Below, piece by piece: positions 8,252 to 16,040 of a DNA stretch of 64,000 bases (position 1 is its first letter; every line of letters starts with the position of its first letter). The translations under genes and the position numbers were made by a program. The stretch spans positions 58,491 through 122,490 of the forward strand of contig JAFEBH010000019.1 of NCBI GenBank assembly GCA_018242765.1, given 5' to 3'. The stretch is from Nitrospira sp. (lineage in GTDB: Bacteria; Nitrospirota; Nitrospiria; Nitrospirales; Nitrospiraceae). The notes beneath the pieces are model-generated. The model was not told the DNA's origin, ran no database searches, and saw only the letters and a program-made list of their open reading frames with translations.

Positions 8252-9013
8252 TCATTGAGCTGACAGCGCGGAGAGGGATTCGCCCACCGTCGGGTGTTTC
8301 CCGGCTTCCGCCTCGCGGCGTCGAATCGCGTGGAATTGGGTCAAGATGGAGTTCGCTTTGGCAAGCGCCTCGACCCGTTCTGTGAACGCAAGGAGTGTTT
8401 TCGCCGGAATGGCATACAGCGCCATGTCCGGGGTCAGCAAATCGAGATAGGCTCGTGCGCCGCAGCACCCCAGACTCAAGGCGGTCCGTCCCGTGTTAAT
8501 GGCCTGAGGGATCACGGCACAGGCGGGACGGCCGAGTGCCGGTGGTACACCCTGTTCCAATTGCTGCGAGGCTTCCGAAAGAATGAGGGCCTGGTCTGAC
8601 TTCACGAACAACAAGACGACATCCGGTACCACCGGTATTAATTTGAGCGGACCATACACCACAACCTTTGCCTCACGGTTCAAGACCGGGATGAACGGCA
8701 TGTCCTCGGGGCGAACATAGGTCAAATCACCGAGTACTTTCAGTGTGTCTTGGAGATCGCGCTGTACGGCGGCTGTGCTGTCCAGATGGTGGGTATAGAT
8801 ACCAATGGAACACATATCGTGGTCTCGTGCCACGGTTGCAAACACACGACTGGATGCTTCCTGCCAAAATCGGCACCCCGCAGGGACTTGGCCGCCAAAC
8901 GTGCCGACGCCGGCTGGCACGGAGTCGAGAAAAGCAATCGCCACCGGAGGGACCGTGAGCTGCAGCACCTTGGTGAGGGTATTCGCCAGATCTGCCGTGG
9001 GTATTGAGTTCAT
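8252..9013 (-). CDS. DUF169-family protein
   Basis: A 253-residue cytosolic protein matching the DUF169 pattern: LTVPPVAIAF near the N-terminus, CRFWQEASSRVFATVARDH with conserved Cys, HDMCSIGIYTH, and a C-terminal LGCCGARAYLDLL with paired cysteines. The family function is unknown; conserved cysteines suggest metal or redox chemistry. ATG 9013 has AAGGAG five bases upstream and is preferred over the longer 9061 start. It is the last of three co-directional minus-strand genes, about 100 bp behind the linalool dehydratase-like gene. Confidence 0.75.
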   Translation of the reverse strand: MNSIPTADLANTLTKVLQLTVPPVAIAFLDSVPAGVGTFGGQVPAGCRFWQEASSRVFATVARDHDMCSIGIYTHHLDSTAAVQRDLQDTLKVLGDLTYVRPEDMPFIPVLNREAKVVVYGPLKLIPVVPDVVLLFVKSDQALILSEASQQLEQGVPPALGRPACAVIPQAINTGRTALSLGCCGARAYLDLLTPDMALYAIPAKTLLAFTERVEALAKANSILTQFHAIRRREAEAGKHPTVGESLSALSAQ

Positions 9014-9111
9014 CGTATCTCCTTCATAAGTTAATTCTGGTGAGCCGGGGGAGCCGATCAATCGGGACAGTGCTCATGGCATACGTTCGCCCATCGTCTT
9101 TTCTCGCGAAT

Positions 9112-10773
9112 CTAGCAGCAACTGCAACCACCTTGAGAAGAGAGGTGTTGGCTGGCACTCGCCAGCGCGTTCGCAGTCGTCGCGGTACTGACAGTGGAGA
9201 CAGGCGCCTTGGCAATGGATGGCGAGGTCACGTGACCAGCTCCTCTCCAACCCGTCAGAATACGGAACTGGTGTGTCGCGACATCGCTTCGGATTTTGAT
9301 CGAGTCGGGGCCAATGACCGACCAACCGTGGAACTCGTTGTCATCCATCATAATTCGGACTGAATCGGGATTCGGCAGCCCACTCACCTGAAACGTCGTT
9401 TCGGCTCCACGTTTGGAACTCGTTGCACAGTAGGTCTCCACCCACAAGGCACCGGTATTCTGATCGTTCCAGCATTGAGCAATGCCGAGTGTCGGGTAAT
9501 CAACCCCTGATACTGTTGGTTCTGAGAATTTGACAAGATTGGGTTGGTTGAAGACACGCGACCAGGCACCTGGTTCGCCCAGCTCACTCAATACCATCAG
9601 ACTGGAGAGTTGGCCGCGTGGCCAGCTCTCGCCGAATTTGAACCACCAGCCGAAATGATCACCGTCAGGGCCAAAAAACTTTGGTTCAAACGAGGCTTCC
9701 GCCAACTGACGCAGGCGTGCTTCCGTAATCGTGTCACCCAGCTCGCGCGCCGTAAAAATGCCCAGAGCCAACCACCGTGGATCCGGATGGAGCTGGAGCA
9801 ACGGCTTCTTCGGATCATTCCACCCAAGCTTGCGCACTGCCATTTCATAAAGCTGGGTCCCGAATGCATGGTGCTGCGGCAGGACATAGAGCGTAATGGC
9901 AATGGCCGCATAGGCGCTCACGTCATCACGAAACGTACAGATTGAGCGTTCCAACGGGTCATAGTAGAGGGTGAACCAGTCGAGATTACCCTTCCGGTCG
10001 AGCCCCATGTAATGCTGGCGCGCGTAGTCAACCCAACGCTCATAGACCCAGCTCGTGTTCGTACCGTGCAGTCGATCGTAGAGCTGCATCCCAAGGCCGG
10101 CGCCGCTCACACAAAACGGCCAGATTTTGGTGTTCTCGCAGTGAATACCCTGGGGACGCTCCGCCCACTGGTCATGCATAAAGCGGACGAGACGATGATG
10201 ATCCCAGTCGAATAACCGCTCCTGGCAGCCGACGATCTTAAACGGCTGCTCCCATTTTTGATCGCCGGAGACATAGCGATAGAAACACAGCAGCAGATTA
10301 AAGAAGGCACGAAAGAAGTTGTTACCATCCGAGCCGATGGGATCTGGTTGCAGGCCCCAAGGCTTGACGCCATTCGCGACCCAACCTGGCGCATCATATC
10401 GGCCGCGCAGATGTTCAGGGAGATAGACCAACCACTCGGGCGGATAGCGGTGCTGATCGGGATCATGGCCGATCATGGTGATCCAGTCGATGGCCGCCCA
10501 AAACGTGGTGTGTCGGGCAACCAGTTCGTCGGCAATATGAGTATAGGCTTCGCGCCAGGCCGGAGTGATGTCGCACATAACCGGCAAGACATAGCCGGTC
10601 TCATGCAAATCGAAACGTGCCAAACTGCACATGGGTGGGGTGCTGTATCGATCCCACCATGGGTGCGGCTCACCGTGAATGCTCCAATCGTCCGGGGTTG
10701 TCGCCTTATCCCATATAAAACGCAACCAGCCGCGTGCACGTTCATCCAGACGGGGAAACGGGTTTGATGTCAT
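9112..10773 (-). CDS. Linalool dehydratase/isomerase-like protein
   Basis: A 553-residue protein rich in aromatic residues, with the block structure of the linalool dehydratase-isomerase (LinD/Ldi) fold family. Visible blocks are WWDRYSTPPMCSLARFDLHE, GSDGNNFFRAFFNLLLCFYR, YVSGDQKWEQPFKIVGCQER, GIHCENTKIWPFCVSGAGLG and LDWFTLYYDPLER. The characterised member hydrates and isomerises monoterpenes in an (alpha,alpha)6 barrel; most homologues have unknown substrates. ATG 10773 follows AGGAG by about eight bases; the open frame to 10896 has no better start. The C-terminus ends in GGCSCC, an unusual possible metal-binding tail. I am fairly sure of the family, not of the substrate. Confidence 0.7.
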   Translation of the reverse strand: MTSNPFPRLDERARGWLRFIWDKATTPDDWSIHGEPHPWWDRYSTPPMCSLARFDLHETGYVLPVMCDITPAWREAYTHIADELVARHTTFWAAIDWITMIGHDPDQHRYPPEWLVYLPEHLRGRYDAPGWVANGVKPWGLQPDPIGSDGNNFFRAFFNLLLCFYRYVSGDQKWEQPFKIVGCQERLFDWDHHRLVRFMHDQWAERPQGIHCENTKIWPFCVSGAGLGMQLYDRLHGTNTSWVYERWVDYARQHYMGLDRKGNLDWFTLYYDPLERSICTFRDDVSAYAAIAITLYVLPQHHAFGTQLYEMAVRKLGWNDPKKPLLQLHPDPRWLALGIFTARELGDTITEARLRQLAEASFEPKFFGPDGDHFGWWFKFGESWPRGQLSSLMVLSELGEPGAWSRVFNQPNLVKFSEPTVSGVDYPTLGIAQCWNDQNTGALWVETYCATSSKRGAETTFQVSGLPNPDSVRIMMDDNEFHGWSVIGPDSIKIRSDVATHQFRILTGWRGAGHVTSPSIAKAPVSTVSTATTANALASASQHLSSQGGCSCC

Positions 10774-10807
10774 AGACGGCACTCCTACAGCAGATCTGAA
10801 TTCAAAC

Positions 10808-11398
10808 TCACCATAACGGAACTGATTCTCCAGCCGAACCACGGGGCATCGCCATCTTGGCACGTTGTTGATGAGCCAATGTCCAGGTTGGGTCAAGCTC
10901 GGTCGTCACTGGCTCATGCACGATTTGTCCAGCCACTTTACTGTCAAGATTTGGCACGAGATATCCCTCTGGCAGCGCCACAGGCAGACACCCCGTCCTA
11001 CCAATCGGCAGCACGAACCGAGTAAGTCCATAGAACCACAGCAACAGCACGGCATTGCCTTGATAGCAGACGGTACCATCTAGCAGTGCATGCACCACCT
11101 TACCGACCGCATGAGGGGAAGCCAGGATGAGGCATCCCTGGCCAGCGTTGTCGAAGCAGAGGCTCAAGGTAGGAGCGAGTGCCGATCCGCGATGGGACGT
11201 AACAGTGCGTGGTGAAAAGACATAGTGGTGCGCAACACCGTCGGCGCTCCCGAGTTGAATCGTCAGATCACGTGTGACTTGTCGGCGGAAGGTTTCGCTC
11301 AGCCGAGAGGCCAATTCCAGACCAATCCCCAAGGTGGCGAGCACGAGCGCGAAGATGTTGCGCACAACCCAGCCGCTGGGATTATGCGAATGCGTCAT
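10808..11398 (-). CDS. Putative membrane protein with SCP2-like domain
   Basis: A 196-residue protein with one N-terminal hydrophobic helix (NIFALVLATLGIGLELASRL). Its soluble part (DLTIQLGSADGVAHHYVF ... LSLCFDNAGQGCLILAS ... HALLDGTVCYQGNAVLLLWF) resembles SCP2 sterol-carrier-like domains, which bind lipids. It lies 34 bp upstream of the LinD-like gene on the same strand, so co-transcription is likely. A lipid- or terpenoid-binding partner of that enzyme is inferred. The C-terminal 40 residues have no recognised feature. Confidence 0.5.
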   Translation of the reverse strand: MTHSHNPSGWVVRNIFALVLATLGIGLELASRLSETFRRQVTRDLTIQLGSADGVAHHYVFSPRTVTSHRGSALAPTLSLCFDNAGQGCLILASPHAVGKVVHALLDGTVCYQGNAVLLLWFYGLTRFVLPIGRTGCLPVALPEGYLVPNLDSKVAGQIVHEPVTTELDPTWTLAHQQRAKMAMPRGSAGESVPLW

Positions 11399-11644
11399 AT
11401 TGCACCCGACAATGAGGGCGCCGGTTGCTCATGCCATCGACAAACGGCGCACCCGATAACTTGCCGGTCACGAGTGTACTGCCCCGACATGAAAGACCCA
11501 TGATGAAATCATGAAGAACTTCTAATGACCCGCCCCGCGAAACTAGACCGAGTGGCACGTGAGGATTTGGCCTAGGCGTGGTCGGTATGAGCCGCCAGTG
11601 CGGCCATGCGAATCTACCATAGCTCACGTGAGTGCCTCTGCCCC
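11399..11644 (-). other. Intergenic, upstream of the SCP2/LinD/DUF169 genes
   Basis: I see no gene here. It should hold the promoter of the minus-strand operon that begins at 11398. No clear -35/-10 pair was recognised. Confidence 0.4.
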
Positions 11645-11750
11645 CTACTGATAGCAGCCGGTCATGGACTTCTGCCTTGGGTCGAGGACTGCCATCGGCC
11701 ACGAGCGGAAGTTCGACGCCGAGATCGCACCGCCATGAAGCGGTCCTCAG
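11645..11750 (-). repeat. Dispersed repeat, copy 3 (partial)
   Basis: A shorter and more diverged copy of the repeat at 7734-8007 and 12798-13078. On the minus strand it reads GAGGACCGCTTCATGGCGGT, then a CGATCTCGGCGTCGAACTTC block, and it begins only about 8 bp beyond the R' end of attC-2. The part that precedes the cassette genes in copies 1 and 2 is missing. Confidence 0.6.
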
Positions 11751-11757
11751 CCCTGTC

Positions 11758-11825
11758 GCATTAACGCGGAGTTGAGTGGCCTGAGTGGCTTTTCGCGCAG
11801 GTCCGCTCGAACGCAGGGTTAGAGC
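11758..11825 (-). other. Integron attC-like recombination site (attC-2)
   Basis: This 68-bp minus-strand site lies five bases after the stop of the SH3 gene. Outer boxes GCTCTAAC (11825-11818) and GTTAATGC (11765-11758) pair at 6 of 8 positions. The inner arms GTTCGAGCGGACC and GGCCACTCAAC are complementary except for unpaired bases on one arm, as in attC extrahelical bases. A GCGCGAAAAGCC loop lies in the middle. Each R box is one mismatch from consensus. Confidence 0.55.
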
Positions 11826-11829
11826 GCAT

Positions 11830-12744
11830 TTAATCGCTATCCTTGGCGACCACGATGAAGTGCCGGTTGTGCACCCACCCACGCTTGAGCGAATTGGCGA
11901 GGTAATCGAAGTATTCGACCTTCGTCCAGTCGCCGCTTGTTTCTAACTGTACTACTTTCTGATTCCGGAGCAATACGTCAAGCTTTTCATGATCTGGCCC
12001 AGGCCCAGTTCGGAGATTTACTGACCGATCAGCGACGAGAAAGATTCTCTCTTGCCTATTGTTCCGTAGCGCATCTAGCTGGACAGATATGGTTTGTTCC
12101 ATAGCGTCGAGCCTTTTTTGCAGACGCTCCTCTGACTGGTCTGTCGATACTTGAGAGAGATAGAAGAGGATAAGGGCAAGAACCAGATTTATATAGAACT
12201 CGGCACTTAGCGGGCCGAATGGAGCTTGCGCAGCCCTCTCCTTTACCGACTCTGCCAGCTGGTCCAAGGGCTCGGAAACATGCTCTTCAACCTGCTCCTC
12301 GTACTCTTCAATCAATAGGTCGTAGGCTTCCGCAAATGTCAGCGCTCCGTAGCCGCTCCTTATTTGGTCTGCTACCGTTGAAAATGCATCCAGAACAGGA
12401 CTGCGCTCAAGCGCCTGAATAGCTTTGATCGCCGGGGATTCTTGAAGCTGGCGCATCGCCAGGAACGCGGGGGTTTCCTCGATCCCCCGCATCGCTTTCA
12501 GCGTAGGCGAGTCGTCTAGGTCGGGCAGCATACGTGTAATGGACGACTCTTCGATTTCGCGCATTGCTTTCATCGCTGGAGAACTCTCTATCTCTTGCAT
12601 GATGCGGAACGTAGGAGAGTTATTCAGGTCACGCATCATCCGAGCGACGGGTGAATCCTCAATTGCTCGGATTGCTTTCATGACGGGAGAGTCGTCAAGA
12701 GCGCGCAGGGCGCGCAGCGTGGGGTCGTCAAAAATATCTTTCAT
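11830..12744 (-). CDS. 12-residue-repeat protein with membrane helix and SH3b domain
   Basis: A 304-residue protein. Residues 6-121 are nearly ten tandem 12-residue units of consensus D/E-S-P-x-x-K/R-A-M-R-x-I-E (for example DSPVMKAIRAIE, SSPAMKAMREIE). A charged helical segment follows (LLIEEYEEQVEEHVSE), then one membrane helix at about 183-198 (FYINLVLALILFYLS), a short coiled coil (EERLQKRLDAMEQTISVQLD), and a bacterial SH3 domain at about 233-300 (VADRSVNLRTGPGPDHEKL ... RGWVHNRHFIVV). AGAAGGG lies about nine bases upstream of the ATG. attC-2 follows the stop directly, so it looks like an integron cassette gene. The function is unknown; the repeats may be a scaffold and the SH3b domain may bind peptide or cell wall. 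Confidence 0.8.
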   Translation of the reverse strand: MKDIFDDPTLRALRALDDSPVMKAIRAIEDSPVARMMRDLNNSPTFRIMQEIESSPAMKAMREIEESSITRMLPDLDDSPTLKAMRGIEETPAFLAMRQLQESPAIKAIQALERSPVLDAFSTVADQIRSGYGALTFAEAYDLLIEEYEEQVEEHVSEPLDQLAESVKERAAQAPFGPLSAEFYINLVLALILFYLSQVSTDQSEERLQKRLDAMEQTISVQLDALRNNRQERIFLVADRSVNLRTGPGPDHEKLDVLLRNQKVVQLETSGDWTKVEYFDYLANSLKRGWVHNRHFIVVAKDSD

Positions 12745-12797
12745 GTCGAAATACCCTTCTAAATCTTAGCGAGGATAGCGCTCGGTCGAAATGCGCA

Positions 12798-13078
12798 CTA
12801 ACTATGTTTAGACCGATCCAAGTAAGAGCTGGATCCGACCATTTCTGTCCGTATAACACGCCAAAACAGTTTGTGAAGAATACGCCATGTCCGATATCGG
12901 TTCAATGAATTGCGACGGTGGGACCATGTATCACGGGTTCTTATGCGGATCGGTGTAAGACGCCCCTTTCTGGTAGCGGTCGGTCGTATACGTGCGCTTT
13001 GGGTCGGAGACCGATGGTCGAAGAACGGCCAGAAGCGGAAGTTCAGTACCGAGATCGCACCGCCATAAAGCAGTCCTC
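12798..13078 (-). repeat. Dispersed repeat, copy 2
   Basis: Aligns with 7734-8007 throughout. On the minus strand it runs from GAGGACTGCTTTATGGCGG to GGTCTAAACATAGTTAGTGC, about 55 bp before the SH3 gene start. A short in-frame stretch near the end reads SQTVLACYTDRNGRIQLLLG, but no gene is supported. Its end carries GTTAGTG, close to an integron R' core. Confidence 0.7.
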
Positions 13079-13278
13079 GCCCCTGCAAAGATAATGGGCA
13101 GTGTGCGATTTCTTTCTGGGCCATAGCTGGTTTTGGGCGCCCCCGTGTGTCCTCGATGAATAGGTGCCCAGCTTGCTCGCCGATGCCCTCCTGCAACGAA
13201 ATAGTTCTTTGCCCCCAATTTCCATGGGCAGGTCGCGAGGGTAGAGGCTGCGCGCCACTGGCCAGAAAGACGGGCGAC

Positions 13279-14334
13279 CTACTCACGTGTTCTGCGGCCA
13301 GGAGAAAAAACCAGGCACACGATTCGGTACAGCAGATAAAGGGACAGAAGACTGATGATTGCACCCAGCAACCCCGTCCATTTTGACCAGAAGATCGGGG
13401 GATTGATCAACGGCGTCGTATAAATATACAGGTCGCCGTTCTGATAGACCCGCCAAGGAATGCCCGGAGCGAGATAGTGGGCTGCATACCGATACGTGGC
13501 TGTGCCCTTGGCGATCTTATCCAGTTCACGATCCAGCAGAACCAGCCAATCGTGATCGAAGCGCGGAATGCCATGAGCACCGAAGAACTGCGTGTCGGCG
13601 CGAGTGAGCTGTAACAACCGGGTGCTGTTCTTCTTGTAGGCCGTCAGATCGGACCCCGATGCAAAGGCGATGATGCCGCCCAGATGACGATACACGAAAT
13701 CGCCAGTGAAGACTTGATTGCGATCCCGATCGAACAGCACGACTGACTCCGTGGTATGCCCTGGCAAGTTGAAGACCTGGAGTGTCCGGCCTCCAAGGTC
13801 GAGCACATCCCCATCTGCTATAAGCCCCGAGACCTTGAGCGGCCTCCAGTCCATCCCGTGCGACTCCAATGGGCTGATCGTGTAGATCCCGTCTTTGATC
13901 TCGGCGCGGATGTCCGGGCGATCGATGAGGGTGACGCCATCAAATGTCGTGGCGTCGTAGATGTGGTCATAATGAAAGTGGGAGAGGATCAGCGTGATCG
14001 GCTTGTTACCCGTGTAACGCTCAGCCACCTTACGCATGGATTGAGCCCCGGCCGGACGTTCGCCGCTCCCTGCATCGAACATGAGAGCTCGGGTCTCTCC
14101 CACGATGAGATAGGACGTGTTGTACTGAGAGGACTTCGGTTCGTTGATGGCAACGGTCTGTGCATCAATCGCTTCCACCGCGTACCAGTCATCAATCATC
14201 CGTGACGCCGGGCTGTAGGTCTCGCCTTGGTGCACGTCGCCGAACACGTCAGCCGGTTCGACCATTCTCTCATAGCATCCGGCAAGACCGAGACAGACCA
14301 TCACCCCCGCGACGATCGTCCCGCGTCTCATCAT
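13279..14334 (-). CDS. MBL-fold metallo-hydrolase lipoprotein
   Basis: About 350 residues. A lipoprotein signal ends in a lipobox (VCLGLAGC), followed by a metallo-beta-lactamase-fold domain: the zinc motif SHFHYDH, then LPGHTTESVVLF, the bridging Asp in VFTGDFVYRH and a late His in FFGAHGIPRFDHD. A C-terminal membrane helix (LLGAIISLLSLYLLYRIVCL) gives a double anchor. A periplasmic hydrolase of unknown substrate is likely. The start is uncertain: ATG 14334 or 14331 gives a standard signal peptide, while an upstream ATG at 14373 adds 13 residues; neither has a clear ribosome-binding site. Monocistronic. Confidence 0.8.
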   Translation of the reverse strand: MMRRGTIVAGVMVCLGLAGCYERMVEPADVFGDVHQGETYSPASRMIDDWYAVEAIDAQTVAINEPKSSQYNTSYLIVGETRALMFDAGSGERPAGAQSMRKVAERYTGNKPITLILSHFHYDHIYDATTFDGVTLIDRPDIRAEIKDGIYTISPLESHGMDWRPLKVSGLIADGDVLDLGGRTLQVFNLPGHTTESVVLFDRDRNQVFTGDFVYRHLGGIIAFASGSDLTAYKKNSTRLLQLTRADTQFFGAHGIPRFDHDWLVLLDRELDKIAKGTATYRYAAHYLAPGIPWRVYQNGDLYIYTTPLINPPIFWSKWTGLLGAIISLLSLYLLYRIVCLVFSPGRRTRE

Positions 14335-14845
14335 CACCGAGTTTGGGAATCGCTGTGGTATGGACAGCATCAAGGTGGTGCATCACCATACGGGGTGGGG
14401 ACAAGCAATAGCCAGATTCCGGTGCCCGGTGCCGTCTGCGTGGCCGCACCGATCAGCGTCAGCCCGTCTCCAGGGCACCCATCGAGATGCGATCGACAGG
14501 GGTCCTGGCCGTCTCGATCCAGATACACCGCTGTCGCCATTCAGATACAGTATCCTTTCAGATTCAGTGAGGGACCACGGCCGTTCCGGTCACGCTGGAT
14601 GCCGCGTTCAGATTGCTAACTGTCATGTTTTTGTACGCAATGGCATGCACTTAGCTACAGATTGTTATACGTCCAACGTAACGTCAGTACAGGTATGCAA
14701 CTTGCTGAACTCCGTTCGTAGCAGCTGAAGAAAGAGGGTTGGACGATGCGATCGGGCGTGGGTGAGCGGGAGATTGTCGGTGCCACGTCGGTCGTGTTCA
14801 ACACAGATGCCTCCTCAGGAAATACGCTCCGGAAAGGGAATAAGG
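14335..14845 (+). other. Intergenic between MBL gene and response regulator
   Basis: About 500 bp between divergently read genes. It must hold both promoters. I recognise no RNA gene and no convincing small ORF. Confidence 0.4.
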
Positions 14846-15205
14846 ATGGCCACGATCTTGCTGGTTGACGACCATGACGACCTCCGTCGCGCGCTGCGCG
14901 TGCGACTGGAAGCCGACGACCATCGGGTCGTGGACGCTGCGGATGGGGCCGAGGCGATTCGCTTGTGGGGTGAACACCACCCTGACCTCATCATCACCGA
15001 TTTCACCATGCCGTGCATGGACGGGTTGGAGGTCATGAAGACCGTGGCGGCCCACCACCCGGCCCTGCCGATCATCTTGATGTCCGGCGGGATCGAAGAC
15101 CCATTGCGCCAGTGTATCCTGCACCAGTTCCCATCGGTCCGCTATCTGCCGAAGGATAGGCTTTACGATCAGCTTCACCAGATGGTGCGAGCCTCCCTGG
15201 CGTAG
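14846..15205 (+). CDS. Single-domain response regulator (CheY-like)
   Basis: A 119-residue receiver domain without output domain. The acidic pair is at D8/D9 (LLVDDHDD), the phospho-acceptor Asp at 52 (LIITDFTMPCMDG), Ser at 80 (LMSGG) and the conserved Lys at 103 (RYLPKDR). Single-domain receivers act through protein contacts or phosphorelay. ATG 14846 is preceded by GGAAAGGGAATAAGG; the open frame extends to 14762 but the homology starts here. No kinase is adjacent; the nearest kinase-like gene (23.1 kb) is a pseudogene. Confidence 0.88.
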   Translation: MATILLVDDHDDLRRALRVRLEADDHRVVDAADGAEAIRLWGEHHPDLIITDFTMPCMDGLEVMKTVAAHHPALPIILMSGGIEDPLRQCILHQFPSVRYLPKDRLYDQLHQMVRASLA

Positions 15206-16040
15206 GAGGCCTCCGCTCTGCGCGGACAGCCCCGCGAGGCCACGCGCTCGGATGGCGTGGTGGCACGAGTGGTGATTCCGTCCACGCCGGATCTGGCCAC
15301 GCCTCCCCACCCTACGCCCTCACCTTGTTCGACTGGGATCACTCCGCTGAATGCGCGCATCACTCCACCCTGCCTCACCCCTGAGGCCCCACCTGCGTCC
15401 CAGCATCGTATGCCGGCTGACGCCAACGCCCCGCCTCCCATACATGGGTGACCATAAGAGGCTGATTGTCACAACGACCATGCGTGAGATGTGACAGAGT
15501 GCGAGAACGGATGCCATGCAGCGTCGGTCCCATCACTGTGCCATGCGCCCTGAAAGGGAACCGGGAGACGTCTCGCGCTGGTGGACACAAGACGGTCACG
15601 GAGAGAACGGCACAACCAGACACACGATGCCCAGCACCAGAGCCCCCGCAATCAGCCAGAGGAATCCATCGCGCGTGGCCTCGAACAGACTCAGCAACAC
15701 GCCGGCGCAGAGGAGCAGGAGGACCACGCTCATGACAGGATGGTATTGTATCAGAGCGATCTGACAGGGCGAGAAAAGCCGTGAGAGTGGAGGGAAGCGC
15801 GACTTCTCAATCACCGGTGAGAAATCCACATCTGCTGGCATCCCGGTTCTGCGTGTCTCGGCGCCGACTCCATCACCTTCTCCTGACAGGCCAGGGCATA
15901 GTCGATCCTGTCGCGGTCGCTTCCTGTGAGAGACGCACACTGGCTGCACGAATCCGGTGACGTATACTTCGCGCAATCTGTTCCATGGGACATGATACGT
16001 CCCGCTGAAGAGATGTTGCCGCCTATTCCTCCCACTCCTC
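15206..16040. other. Intergenic, one possible small membrane ORF
   Basis: About 830 bp. Apart from the small minus-strand ORF listed at 15596-15733, nothing is convincing; the other frames lack starts, ribosome-binding sites and recognisable motifs. Confidence 0.4.
15596..15733 (-). CDS. Possible 45-residue membrane protein
   Basis: Translation from ATG 15733 gives two consecutive hydrophobic helices (SVVLLLLCAGVLLSLFEA and FLWLIAGALVLGIVCLVVPF) joined by a short polar turn, a pattern typical of genuine tiny inner-membrane proteins. No good ribosome-binding site lies upstream and no homology is recognised, so this is tentative. Confidence 0.35.
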   Translation of the reverse strand: MSVVLLLLCAGVLLSLFEATRDGFLWLIAGALVLGIVCLVVPFSP

